NCBI RefSeq assembly: GCF_047462415.1
Contig: NZ_JANSJE010000004.1
Coordinates: forward strand, 1-64,000
Length of the DNA stretch: 64,000 nucleotides
Origin: Thermostichus sp047462415
GTDB lineage: Bacteria > Cyanobacteriota > Cyanobacteriia > Thermostichales > Thermostichaceae
Reading direction: 5' to 3'
Shown here: one piece after another, positions 51,634 to 60,747 of the stretch
Layout: every line of letters begins with the position of its first letter
How positions within the stretch are numbered: position 1 is the first letter of the stretch
Notes under the pieces: generated by a model
What the model was told of the DNA's origin: nothing
Seen by the model: only the letters and a program-made list of their open reading frames with translations
Database searches by the model: none
Translations under genes and position numbers: made by a program

Positions 51634-51764
51634 TATAGCCATTTCAAATAGCAATGAAACGTTTCTCTACGTCGTTATCGCTCCGCAACGCTGTCGCGGA
51701 CGCGCCGCTCTAACTCCCCTCTCCCTCTGGGAGAGGGGCCGGGGGTGAGGGCTGGGGGTGAGGG
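51634..51764. repeat. Composite repeat, copy H
   Basis: Full-length element on the plus strand: TAGCCATTTCAAATAGCAAT, GTTTCTCTACGTCGTTATCG, CGCAACGCTGTCGCGG, then the REP core (51716-51738) and a GGGGGTGAGGG tail present twice. It occupies the gap between holA and the convergent PBP gene. Confidence 0.9.
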
Positions 51765-51825
51765 AGGCAAAGCGTCTATTTGTCGAGTTGTCGGGATGTG
51801 GAGTTGTCTGATTGGCTTTGGCGAG

Positions 51826-54165
51826 CTATTGAATGACTTGCCTCATGTAACTTCCCCAAGTTTGAGCGGCGATGCCGCTACTCCCTCGCGTTGGGCTGGA
51901 GTCATCATTGCCCAGCCAAATGCCGGTTACCAGAGGCGGGTTGGGTGTGTAGCCGATAAAGAGCAGATCCTTGTTGGCGGTGGTGGTGCCGGTTTTGCCC
52001 GCTTCTCCGATCCCAAGGCGAGCGGCAGTGCCGGTGCCGGAGCGGATCACGCCTTGCAATACGGCGGTCATCTGCTGGGCGACGCTTGCCGACAAAACCA
52101 GCCGCTGCGAGCGGGGATCCTCGCGGCCTGGGTAGATCTCGCGGCAGGTGCGAAAGTCGTCGGGGTTGGCGCAATCGCTGCTATCCAGGATGCGGCGGAT
52201 GGTGTGGGGCCTGGACCAAAGGCCGCGATTGGCCAAAGGAGCAAAGGCCGCGGTCAGCTCCAGCAGGTTCACCTCCATCGTGCCGAGTACCAGGGAAGGA
52301 TAGGGCTGCAAGGGGGATTGGATCCCCATTTGCCGCGCCATGGCCACCACCTGCTCCAGCCCCACCTGTTGGGCCAACCGCAGGGCGATTACGTTTTCGG
52401 AGAGGATCAAGCCGCGGGCCAAGTCCATGGGGGCACTTCCCGAGCGGCAGCCCTGAAAGGTGAGGTTGCCCCAAGTAAGCGGCTCACAGGAGAGCACCTG
52501 CGAAAGCGGGATCCCCTGGCTGAGGGCGGCGGCGTAGGTGAAGACTTTGAAGGTGGATCCCGGCTGCCGTTGGGCTTGGGTAGCCCGGTTGAAGGGGCTG
52601 GCGTTGTAGTCGATCCCGCCCACGAGAGCTAAGATCTCGCCGTTGCGGCTGTCGAGGCTGACTAGGGCACCCTGACTGAAGCCCAGGCGGGAGCCCGCCT
52701 CGCGCACCGTTTGGGCCAGGGCCTGCTCCGCCAGCCGCTGGTAGGGCAAATGCAGTGTGGTCTCGATGATGAAGTTGCCCTCTGCCGAGAGGTCTTGGCC
52801 CAGAAGCTGCCGCAGCTCCTGGAAGACGGTGCTGTAGAAGTAAGGGGCAACCGTCGAGGTCTGGGAGCGCAGATTGGGGTTGAGGGTGAGGCGGCTGCGC
52901 CGGGCCCGCCGAATCTCCTCTTCTGGGAAGACTTGGAGCTCGCTGAGGCGATCCAACACCCGATCCCGGCCCCGCACGGCGGCATCGTAGTTGGCGATGG
53001 GGTTAAAGGCATTGGGAGCAGGCAGGATGGCGGCCAGGGTGGCGGCTTCGGAAAGGCTGAGCTGGCGGCTGGGGATCCCGAAGTAGAACTGGGCGGCGGT
53101 CTCAAAGCCGTAGATGCCGTTGCCCAGGTAGACGTTGTTGAGGTAGAGGGTGAGGATTTCGTCTTTGCTGTAGCGCCGCTCCAGCTTGAGGGCGGCAACA
53201 GCCTCCCGCAGCTTGCGGCCAAAGGTGTTGCCTGAGCCGGTGTAGTCGCGCAACACGGTGCGGGCCAGTTGCTGGCTGATGGAGCTGCCCCCCTGCTGCA
53301 CTTCCCCGGAGCGCAGGTTGACCCAAAAGGCGCGGCCAATGCCCAGCAGATCGACCCCGAAGTGGGAGTAGAAGCGGTGATCTTCGGCGGCCACCACCAC
53401 CTTGGGCAGAATCGGGCCGAAGGCCTCCAGGTTGGGCAGCTCCCGGTAGGTATCCCCCTGGTGGCGGCGCAGTTCGGTTTGCCGATCCCCGGCCAGGACG
53501 ATGAGGGGGTTGCGATCGGCGGCGAGCGGCGGTTCTACTGAGAACTTGCTCCACTCGTGGCCGATCCAAATCCTCGCCCCCAGCCCCAAGAGCGCCATCA
53601 GGATCAGGCAGCCGCGCACCCCGTACACCTGCGGCGGCGGTGGATCCAACACTTGAATAAACACGCTCTCCGGATCCCGGGGCGGGCCAAGGCTGAGTCG
53701 CTGGCCATGGCGCAGGATCACCCGCCGCACCCGCTCGGCGCCGCCAAAGGGCTTGAGGCGAAAGACGCCGTTGGTGGAGTCTTGATCTTCCAGTTGGTAG
53801 CGACCGGCGTTCCACCCCAGCCAGTAGAGAATCGGGGGCAACGGGATCCGCCACCCCAGGCCGGGCAGACGCCAACCCGGACGCGGGCGAACGCAGGCGT
53901 GCAGATGGCTCACCGCAGGGGCGGGGATGCGGATGGTGGCCACTGTCTGGCTGCGACCCAGAATGTCGGATCCCTGCAGGACAAACACCTGGGGAGCTTC
54001 TCCCGGCCAAGTAATCCGCAGGCGCACCGGGCGCTTGGGCGGGGGAGGGTCGGGGGGCTTGAGGAGGGCAGTGGGCCCAGCAGGGAAAGGCCGCCCCATT
54101 GCCAGGGTTTTGAAGAAGTGGACAACGGTGTTCAACAGCGACTTTTTGTCTTCGGAAGCAGACAT
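51826..54165 (-). CDS. Class A penicillin-binding protein with N-terminal FHA domain
   Basis: 779 residues. An FHA phosphothreonine-binding domain (about 45-172: DILGRSQTV, SHLHA, DSTNGVF) precedes one membrane helix (about 183-202). The outer part has a GT51 transglycosylase (Glu261 in AAEDHRFYSHFG, GGSSISQQL at 292-300) and a transpeptidase with Ser537 in GSTFK, LSEN at 588-591 and GKTGTT. It polymerises and cross-links peptidoglycan. The cytoplasmic FHA domain implies control by a Ser/Thr kinase, whose gene lies 3 bases upstream. The FHA domain carries an insertion of about 30 hydrophobic residues between its strands. Confidence 0.92.
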   Translation of the reverse strand: MSASEDKKSLLNTVVHFFKTLAMGRPFPAGPTALLKPPDPPPPKRPVRLRITWPGEAPQVFVLQGSDILGRSQTVATIRIPAPAVSHLHACVRPRPGWRLPGLGWRIPLPPILYWLGWNAGRYQLEDQDSTNGVFRLKPFGGAERVRRVILRHGQRLSLGPPRDPESVFIQVLDPPPPQVYGVRGCLILMALLGLGARIWIGHEWSKFSVEPPLAADRNPLIVLAGDRQTELRRHQGDTYRELPNLEAFGPILPKVVVAAEDHRFYSHFGVDLLGIGRAFWVNLRSGEVQQGGSSISQQLARTVLRDYTGSGNTFGRKLREAVAALKLERRYSKDEILTLYLNNVYLGNGIYGFETAAQFYFGIPSRQLSLSEAATLAAILPAPNAFNPIANYDAAVRGRDRVLDRLSELQVFPEEEIRRARRSRLTLNPNLRSQTSTVAPYFYSTVFQELRQLLGQDLSAEGNFIIETTLHLPYQRLAEQALAQTVREAGSRLGFSQGALVSLDSRNGEILALVGGIDYNASPFNRATQAQRQPGSTFKVFTYAAALSQGIPLSQVLSCEPLTWGNLTFQGCRSGSAPMDLARGLILSENVIALRLAQQVGLEQVVAMARQMGIQSPLQPYPSLVLGTMEVNLLELTAAFAPLANRGLWSRPHTIRRILDSSDCANPDDFRTCREIYPGREDPRSQRLVLSASVAQQMTAVLQGVIRSGTGTAARLGIGEAGKTGTTTANKDLLFIGYTPNPPLVTGIWLGNDDSSPTRGSSGIAAQTWGSYMRQVIQ

Positions 54166-54168
54166 GGC

Positions 54169-56007
54169 TCAATCTCCCCGCAGTTCGCGCGTACGGCGCA
54201 GCAGCTCCTGCATGGTCTGGCCGGGACGAGGGCCGGCAGCGGCTGGTCTGGAGCGAGGGGCCGGACGGGGCTGGGCAACGGGGACGGTGGGCGGGGAAGG
54301 TGAAGGGCTGGGCGGGGGATCCCAAACGGCCAGGTAGAGGTGGCCCTGGGGGGTGCGCTCGACGAGGCCAGACCAAGAGCCGGAGCGGAACTGGACGCGC
54401 TCAGAACGGTTTTCCCGCACCGCCTGCAGTTCTCGCTGCAACTGGGGGGGCAAGGGGGCCTGCAGCATGTCTTCCAGCAGCCCTTCCGCCTGCGGGGCGG
54501 GCACGTCGTCGGCGATGGTGGCCTCGATTTGTTGCAGCGCCAGGCTGGATTCGTCGTAGGTGAGGCTCAAGTTCATGCCGCCCAAGCGGTACAGGTCGTA
54601 CACGGTGTTGGGCCAGGCGCCCCGCCCCTGCTGGCTGGGGGATCCCAGGGCGGCCCGCACCACCTCGCGGGAAGTCTGGAGAGGGAAGGCGCGCAACACC
54701 GGCTCGCTGCTGGCGTAGGGCTCTAGCTCCGGCGCCGGATCCCGCTCCCTCTTGCCGGCGTCCTGGGCAGCACCGCCGTTGACCCGCTCCAGAGCAAGAG
54801 GTTCAGGGGCCGTATCGGGCTGCGCACCCGCTCCGGGGCGCTCATCCTCTAACTCCGTGGGAGCTGGCGAGGGGCGAGAGCCGGAGATCACCGGAGGCGC
54901 AGGGCGCTGCAGAAACCGCCCCGACCCCCAACTCACGAGGGCCCAGCCCAGCAGCCCGCCCGCCAAGAAGGGGATCAGGCGCAGGGGTCCCCTGTTTTCC
55001 GCCGCAGTGGCCCCTGTCACGGGCCTGAGACGCAGCGTGCCGGCTGTGGCTAAAGGAGCAGGATCCCGAAGCGAGGCGCCACGGATCCCTGGCGATGGAA
55101 AGGCAACAGGGGCGGAACTTTGGATCCCGGCTTGGATGCGCTCCAGCTCTGCCAACACATTGGCCACCGTGGGCGGACGGGCGGCTGGATCTTTGGCCAA
55201 ACAACTGAGGATGAGGTCGGAGAGGCCAGCGGGCAGTCCCAGCTCTTCCAGAGGCAGGGGGCGCTGCTTGTGGTGGGCCTGGTACCAGCCCGGGAAAGAT
55301 TCCGTGGTGGGCTGGAGAGGCATCTGGCCGGACGCCATCTGGTAGAGGATGATCCCGAAGCTGTAGATGTCGGAGCGGGCATCCAGCGGCAACCCTTCCA
55401 ATTGCTCTGGGGAGGAGTAGGCCAGCGTCCCCAAGTAGGCGTGGGTGAGGCTCAGCGACTCACGGGTGTTGAGCAGCTTGGCAATGCCGAAATCTACCAG
55501 CTTCGCCAGCTCCCCCAAGCTCTCGTCGGCCACCACGATCACGTTGGCCGGCTTGAGGTCGCGGTGGATGACCTGGATCCGCTGCCCTTCCAAGAGGATC
55601 CCTTCGTGGGCTGCTTTGAGCCCCAGGCCAATTTGGCGGGCCAGCCGAAAAAAGCGCTCCAGAGGCAGAGGTCCCGCCGCCAGAATATCCTTGAGGGTTT
55701 GGCCGTTCAGGTATTCCATCACATAGAAGGGCACCTCATCGGCAGTGATGCCGTAGTCGCTCACCTTGACAATGTGCAGGCTCTTTTGGCCCAAAGCGGC
55801 GCAGGCTTTCGCTTCCCGCTCGAAGCGCAGGCGGGCCTGCTCGTCCATTGCCGGCTGGGAGAGCAGCTTAACGGCCACTTCCACCCCGCCAAAGAGCAGA
55901 TCTTGGGCCAAATAGACCCGCCCCATGCCTCCTTGCCCCAGCAGATGGGTGAGGCGATAGCGCTGGGCCAAGAGGCGATCCAAAAAGGGATCCGAGGAAG
56001 TGAACAT
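54169..56007 (-). CDS. Membrane serine/threonine protein kinase
   Basis: 612 residues. Hanks-type kinase in the first 270: GQGGMGRVYLA (P-loop), AVKLL (Lys), VIHRDLKPANVIV (catalytic loop) and VDFGIAK, with GTLAYSSPEQLEG. A Pro/Ala-rich region is followed by a membrane helix (LIPFLAGGLLGWALVSWG) near residue 350, then an external part with RAFPLQTSREVVRAALGSPSQQGRGAWPN that I cannot assign. It ends 3 bases before the FHA-PBP gene. ATG 56007 is used; an upstream TTG at 56022 is less likely. Confidence 0.92.
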   Translation of the reverse strand: MFTSSDPFLDRLLAQRYRLTHLLGQGGMGRVYLAQDLLFGGVEVAVKLLSQPAMDEQARLRFEREAKACAALGQKSLHIVKVSDYGITADEVPFYVMEYLNGQTLKDILAAGPLPLERFFRLARQIGLGLKAAHEGILLEGQRIQVIHRDLKPANVIVVADESLGELAKLVDFGIAKLLNTRESLSLTHAYLGTLAYSSPEQLEGLPLDARSDIYSFGIILYQMASGQMPLQPTTESFPGWYQAHHKQRPLPLEELGLPAGLSDLILSCLAKDPAARPPTVANVLAELERIQAGIQSSAPVAFPSPGIRGASLRDPAPLATAGTLRLRPVTGATAAENRGPLRLIPFLAGGLLGWALVSWGSGRFLQRPAPPVISGSRPSPAPTELEDERPGAGAQPDTAPEPLALERVNGGAAQDAGKRERDPAPELEPYASSEPVLRAFPLQTSREVVRAALGSPSQQGRGAWPNTVYDLYRLGGMNLSLTYDESSLALQQIEATIADDVPAPQAEGLLEDMLQAPLPPQLQRELQAVRENRSERVQFRSGSWSGLVERTPQGHLYLAVWDPPPSPSPSPPTVPVAQPRPAPRSRPAAAGPRPGQTMQELLRRTRELRGD

Positions 56008-56140
56008 AGGAAATCGCGGCAATCCAGAGAAGAGAACAGAGCAAGACTTCCGCAGGGATCTGACAGGAGCGGGCTACCTCTACCATAAGCACTGAAGCTG
56101 TCATAGGCTATGCCCACCGCCGTCAATCCGGTTGCTTTGA

Positions 56141-57058
56141 ATGTCTTTGCCCGTCGTTTACCACCCCGACTACAGCGCCCCCCTGCCGCCGGGCCATCGC
56201 TTTCCTATGCCCAAATTCCGCCTCCTGCACGAGCTGCTGCTGCGGGAAGGGGTGATCCGCTCTCAGCAAGTGCATCAGCCGGAGCTGCCTCCCCTGGCTT
56301 GGATCGAATCGGTGCACACGCCAGAGTACGTGCGGGCCTACTGTGAGGGATCCCTGGAAGCCAAGCTGCAGCGGCGCATCGGCCTGCCCTGGAGCCCTGA
56401 GCTGGTGCGGCGCACCTGTCGAGCCGTGGGCGGCACCGTCCTGACCGCCCAGTTGGCCCTGCGCCACGGCCTGGCTTGCAATACCGCCGGCGGCACCCAC
56501 CACGCCTTTCCCACCTACGGCTCCGGCTTCTGTATTTTCAATGACCTGGCCATTGCCGCCCAAGTCCTGCTGCAGCAGGGGCTGGTGCACAAGGTTCTGA
56601 TTGTAGACTTGGATGTGCACCAGGGCGACGGCACCGCCTGGATCTTCCGCTCCGAGCCGCGGGTGTTTACCTTCTCCATGCACTGCGCCGCCAACTTCCC
56701 GGCCACCAAACAACAGAGCGACCTGGATGTGCCTCTGCCGGTGGGCCTGGAAGACGAAGCCTATCTACAAATCTTGGCCGACCACTTGCCGGATCTCTTG
56801 GCCCAGGTGCGCCCCGATCTGGTGCTCTACGACGCGGGGGTGGATCCCCACGCAGAAGACCTCTTGGGCAAGCTGGCCCTCAGCGACGAGGGGCTGTTTC
56901 GCCGCGACATGCAGGTGCTGGATACTTGCGTGAGACGGGGCCATCCGGTCGCCTGCGTCATCGGCGGCGGCTATGGCCAAGACCTTGCCCGCCTTGTGTA
57001 CCGCCACTCGCTGCTGCACCGCGCCGCCGGCGAAGTGTACCGGCAATACCGTCTCTAG
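56141..57058 (+). CDS. Histone-deacetylase-family protein
   Basis: 305 residues of the class II HDAC/acetylpolyamine amidohydrolase superfamily. The zinc and charge-relay residues are seen in AGGTHHAFPTYGSGFCIFND, VDLDVHQGDGTAW and YDAGVDPHAEDLLG. Bacterial members deacetylate small molecules (acetylpolyamines, acetoin pathway) or proteins; the substrate here is unknown. It is transcribed divergently from the kinase gene, 133 bases apart. Confidence 0.9.
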   Translation: MSLPVVYHPDYSAPLPPGHRFPMPKFRLLHELLLREGVIRSQQVHQPELPPLAWIESVHTPEYVRAYCEGSLEAKLQRRIGLPWSPELVRRTCRAVGGTVLTAQLALRHGLACNTAGGTHHAFPTYGSGFCIFNDLAIAAQVLLQQGLVHKVLIVDLDVHQGDGTAWIFRSEPRVFTFSMHCAANFPATKQQSDLDVPLPVGLEDEAYLQILADHLPDLLAQVRPDLVLYDAGVDPHAEDLLGKLALSDEGLFRRDMQVLDTCVRRGHPVACVIGGGYGQDLARLVYRHSLLHRAAGEVYRQYRL

Positions 57059-57069
57059 CTGGCTGCCAA

Positions 57070-57789
57070 CTAGGCATATTCGGCGATCACCACCGTGATG
57101 TTGTCTCGCCCGCCCCGCTCTTTGGCCGCCTCGATTAACTTGCGGGGGAGCTGCTCCAAGTCCTCTACCTGCAGGCAATACTCGGCGATAGCCTCGTCCT
57201 CCAGCTCTTCGGTGAGCCCGTCACTACACAACAGCAGGCGATCCCCCGGACAAACTGTAATCGGCTGCACGGCAGGCGGCCCCGCATCGGGCCGGCCCAG
57301 GCAGCGCTCGAGAATATGTCGCCAGGGGTGGACGCGGGCTTGCTCTTGAGTCAACTCCCCTTGGCGAACCGAGCGGGCCACCAGGGTGTGATCCTCCGTC
57401 ATCTGCTGCATCTCGGATCCCCGCAAGCGATAGAGGCGAGAATCGCCAATGTGAGCGCTCCAGCAATTGTTGTTAGGATCCACCAAGGCCACCACCACGG
57501 TGGTGCCCATGTCGGCCCGCTCCGGGTTTTGCCGCTGGTCCTTGAGGATGGCCTCGTTGGCTGCTTCTACCGCTTCGCTGAGCAACTTGGGTGCCGGCAC
57601 GTTTTTCCAGCCTCGATCCAGATAGGCCCGGATGGTCTCGACGGCCAACAAGCTAGCCGTTGCCCCGGCAGCGTGCCCTCCCATGCCATCGGCAACGATG
57701 AAGTAACGTCCTTCCGGATCGCAGTAGTAGGCATCCTGGTTGCTGCTGCGAACCTTGCCCGGATCCGTAGCGCAGGCGTATCGTCGCAT
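57070..57789 (-). CDS. PP2C-type serine/threonine phosphatase
   Basis: 239 residues. Metal-binding motifs: ATDPGKVRSSNQDAYY, VADGMGGHAAG, AHIGDSRLYRLR, LLCSDGLTEELED and GGRDNITVVI. It removes phosphate from Ser/Thr proteins and could counter the kinase encoded 1.1 kb away. ATG 57789 shares its A with the UbiB stop codon (TGATG), so the two are translationally coupled; a GTG three bases upstream is the alternative. Confidence 0.93.
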   Translation of the reverse strand: MRRYACATDPGKVRSSNQDAYYCDPEGRYFIVADGMGGHAAGATASLLAVETIRAYLDRGWKNVPAPKLLSEAVEAANEAILKDQRQNPERADMGTTVVVALVDPNNNCWSAHIGDSRLYRLRGSEMQQMTEDHTLVARSVRQGELTQEQARVHPWRHILERCLGRPDAGPPAVQPITVCPGDRLLLCSDGLTEELEDEAIAEYCLQVEDLEQLPRKLIEAAKERGGRDNITVVIAEYA

Positions 57790-59525
57790 CACATCAATCG
57801 CTCTGACCGATTCAACCTCAAGAGTACCCTGATTAAAGCAAGAGCAGCGAGGGCAGCCAAAACCAAAGTGATAACGGCTAAGGTAGCATGTCCGGCCAAA
57901 AGGAGCTGGGTTGCGCTCAGAAAGAAGGCTGCAAACAACACTGCATAAATAACCCCCAAGCCGGTGCTGTTCAGCTTGCGCAGCAGGCGCTCTGCCTCGC
58001 TCGATCGCACCCGCAGGCGCAGTTCTCCTTGTTCCAACTTGCTCAAGGTCAATTCGAGGCGGCGGGGCAAACTGAGGCTGCTGCTGGTAAACTCAGCCGC
58101 CTGGCGGCCAACCTGGGCCAAGAGAGTCTCGGTCTCGGTTCCGTTTAAACTCATCAGCTCCTCCGCGAAAGGCTTGGCCACTTCCATAAAGTCGAACTCC
58201 GGATCCAACCCCTTTCCCAACCCCTCCAACGTGGTTAGAGCCCGCATCACAAAGGTAAAGGTAGCCGGAAAGCGAAACGGCTGATCGTAGGCCAACTCGT
58301 AGAGGTCTTCGCTAATGGCCGCCACCGAGATTGCTCCTGAGTTGCTGGAAAAGGGTTTATCCATAAAGTGGTCCAGCATGTACTGGACGGAGCGACGCAC
58401 CGGCGCCAGATCGGCGGTGGGCACCAGCACCCCCAGCTCTACCAGCGAGGCCACCACCCGATCGGCATTTTTGGAGACCACACCTGCCAGCGTGCCCATC
58501 AGCTTCTCTTTCACATCGGAGCGCAGGCGGCCCATCATGCCGAAGTCGTAAAAGATCAACGTGCCATCCGGCTTGACGGCAATGTTGCCCGGATGGGGAT
58601 CGGCATGAAAAAAGCCGTCTTTGAGCAATTGCCGCAGATAGGCCTCTGCCCCCAAGCGGGCCAAGACCTTGCGGTTCAGCCCCGCCGCGCTCAGGGCTTC
58701 GTAATCGCTGATTTTGATCCCCGGCAGGTATTCCAATGTCAGCAGACGGGGGGAAGTGTAGCGCCAGTACACCTTGGGGACGGCAATTTGCGGCATGTCC
58801 CGAAAATTGCGACGAAAAGTATCGGCATTGCGGCCCTCGTTGAGGTAGTCCACCTCTTCCCAGAGGGTGCGCCGACACTCTTCGTAGATGCCGATCCAGT
58901 CCCGGCCCGGCCCGCCCCAAGGGGTGCGGTACTGAAAAAACTCGGCAATACCGCGGCAGATCTCCAGATCGATAGTGAACAGCCGGGTCAGCCCTGGGCG
59001 CTGTACCTTGACCACCACCTCTTCGCCGGTCTTGAGCTTGGCGCGATGCACCTGCCCCAAGCTGGCCGCCGCCAAGGGGGTGGGATCGAAATAGCTGTAG
59101 ATCTGGGCTATTGGCCTGCCCAGCTCCTGCTGCACGATGGCCGCCACCTGTTCGTAGCCAAAAGCAGGCACTCGATCCTGCAGCTTGGAGAGCTCCTCGA
59201 CATATTCAGAGGGGAAGAGATCGGCGCGGGTGGAGAAAAACTGCCCCACTTTGATAAAAGTAGGGCCGAGGTGGAGCAGCGTTTCACGGATCCAAATGGC
59301 TCTGGCGCGGCGGCGTTTGGCCTTGCGCTCTGGTGTGGCCTGCCCCCCGTAGCTCCACGCCTGCTGATCCAGCCAGAGGTAGAACAGCCAGGTGAGCACA
59401 AATCGCCAAATATCCAGAAGGCGGCCCCAGCGGGTGTAGTTTTCCCGGGCCCAACGGTAGGCGGTATAGGGCTTGACGGGTTCGGATCCCAAAAAGGTTC
59501 GGGATCGGAGTGTGCTGGCATTCAA
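57789..59525 (-). CDS. ABC1/UbiB-family atypical kinase
   Basis: 578 residues with a TTG start overlapping the previous stop (TTGA). The family signature is seen in GPTFIKVGQFFSTRADLFP, EEVVVKVQRPG (Lys), and HADPHPGNIAVKPDGTLIFYDFGMMG. Two hydrophobic helices at the C-terminus (VIYAVLFAAFFLSATQLLLAG and LAVITLVLAALAALALI) anchor it in membrane. Homologues support quinone/tocopherol metabolism in cyanobacteria and plastids. Placed between DUF6825-like and PP2C genes. Confidence 0.92.
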   Translation of the reverse strand: MNASTLRSRTFLGSEPVKPYTAYRWARENYTRWGRLLDIWRFVLTWLFYLWLDQQAWSYGGQATPERKAKRRRARAIWIRETLLHLGPTFIKVGQFFSTRADLFPSEYVEELSKLQDRVPAFGYEQVAAIVQQELGRPIAQIYSYFDPTPLAAASLGQVHRAKLKTGEEVVVKVQRPGLTRLFTIDLEICRGIAEFFQYRTPWGGPGRDWIGIYEECRRTLWEEVDYLNEGRNADTFRRNFRDMPQIAVPKVYWRYTSPRLLTLEYLPGIKISDYEALSAAGLNRKVLARLGAEAYLRQLLKDGFFHADPHPGNIAVKPDGTLIFYDFGMMGRLRSDVKEKLMGTLAGVVSKNADRVVASLVELGVLVPTADLAPVRRSVQYMLDHFMDKPFSSNSGAISVAAISEDLYELAYDQPFRFPATFTFVMRALTTLEGLGKGLDPEFDFMEVAKPFAEELMSLNGTETETLLAQVGRQAAEFTSSSLSLPRRLELTLSKLEQGELRLRVRSSEAERLLRKLNSTGLGVIYAVLFAAFFLSATQLLLAGHATLAVITLVLAALAALALIRVLLRLNRSERLM

Positions 59526-59833
59526 GCGTTTCGACTCCGATATTTCTGCAACTCGGAGCGCAACTGCGCCACTTCTGCCCGCAGGTCGTCCAGAGTTGCC
59601 TGCAAATCTTCTGTCTTGAAAGGAGGGGGCACCATCTCCTGGGCAGCCACCGAGGCTTCTGCCTCAGCTCGGGTCATGACATCCTGGGCAAAGGTTTGCC
59701 AGCCCTCCTGTAGCTCAGCCCACACCTTGCCCACTTCTCCGGCAATGTCGGCAAGGGCGCTCTCCCAACGCTCCCGCAGAACATCTGCTACGGCTTTGCC
59801 AACAAAAAAAGCCCGCACAACCGGATTCTTCAT
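59522..59833 (-). CDS. DUF6825-like small protein
   Basis: 103 residues: MKNPVVRAFFVGKAVADVLRER, then a helical middle and a C-terminal coiled coil (DLQATLDDLRAEVAQLRSEL). It resembles short cyanobacterial proteins I know as DUF6825, function unknown. Its stop overlaps the UbiB start, so it is the first gene of a coupled three-gene unit. ATG 59833 is used; a TTG at 59842 is less likely. Confidence 0.75.
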   Translation of the reverse strand: MKNPVVRAFFVGKAVADVLRERWESALADIAGEVGKVWAELQEGWQTFAQDVMTRAEAEASVAAQEMVPPPFKTEDLQATLDDLRAEVAQLRSELQKYRSRNA

Positions 59834-59975
59834 GCAACCCAAGTGTTAAGAAGCATCACTCAGAATTATAACGAATCTTGCCCAAGCACAGCCGCGAGCC
59901 GACCTACCCGAACAGCATCGGATCGATCGGCCCGACGGATCCCGCGAGGGATCGTCCTGGAAAGTTTGTCCAGTG

Positions 59976-60701
59976 CTAGCGGCGGCTGGTGGTCATGTCG
60001 GGGATCTTCAGATCGAAGACGCTGATGTTTTGCCGCGCCGCCGGCTGGGGATTGAGCATGCGGGCCATGTTGAGGAAGTTTTCCGGATCCCCGGGTTTGG
60101 GCGGGCGGGTGAGACGGTAGGTGCGCACCACTTCCCGGGTCGAGCGCTTCACGCCGGAGACATCCCGCCAACGGGCTCCATAGCGGGGGGTCACCAAGTT
60201 AGCGGGTTTTTCGGAGAGGCGACGGCGCTGATAGGGCACCACATCGTCCCCGAAAGCGGCGTTGTACTCCTCGCTATCCACTACAGCGTCGATGAGGCCA
60301 TCCAGCCCACGGGTAGCAACGATGATGGAGTACTTAATGCGCTCCTGTTGGCTGTAGGTGGGCCGGCCCAGGAAGCGCTGGAAAGTGACCTCGATGAAGC
60401 GGTAGTTGTCATTGGGAACCATGACCAGATCCCGGTACACCTCCGACTTGCCCAGGCCGCGCACAAACTCTTTGACCGAAATCGCTCCGTTGCGCAACTG
60501 CGACTCCAAAGCTTTTTGTCGATAGCTCTCCAGCATCAGATGCTCGCTGAAGATTTGGCGATAGGCAGCGCGAATGATGTTGTCCACGCCCGTCGGGTCA
60601 TCAGGACGATAGACCGGCGGGGTTTCGTCGCTGGGCACAAAGTAACGAGGCACCCGCTCATTTTGGGTGGTGGGACGATCGGCAAGCAACGGAAGAGACA
60701 T
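59976..60701 (-). CDS. cpcG: Phycobilisome rod-core linker
   Basis: 241 residues. CpcG joins phycocyanin rods to the allophycocyanin core. The linker domain spans about 20-185 (DDPTGVDNIIRAAYRQIFSEH, AISVKEFVRGLGKSEVYRDL, VTFQRFLGRPTYSQQE, DAVVDSEEYNAAFGDD). The C-terminus (NISVFDLKIPDMTTSRR) has no membrane helix, so this is the CpcG1 type. An AAGGAGC site precedes ATG 60701. Last gene of the cpc operon as seen here. Confidence 0.93.
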   Translation of the reverse strand: MSLPLLADRPTTQNERVPRYFVPSDETPPVYRPDDPTGVDNIIRAAYRQIFSEHLMLESYRQKALESQLRNGAISVKEFVRGLGKSEVYRDLVMVPNDNYRFIEVTFQRFLGRPTYSQQERIKYSIIVATRGLDGLIDAVVDSEEYNAAFGDDVVPYQRRRLSEKPANLVTPRYGARWRDVSGVKRSTREVVRTYRLTRPPKPGDPENFLNMARMLNPQPAARQNISVFDLKIPDMTTSRR

Positions 60702-60747
60702 AGGTGGTGCTCCTTGAAGAAACAAGAGACGACAAAGGGGGACAGGG

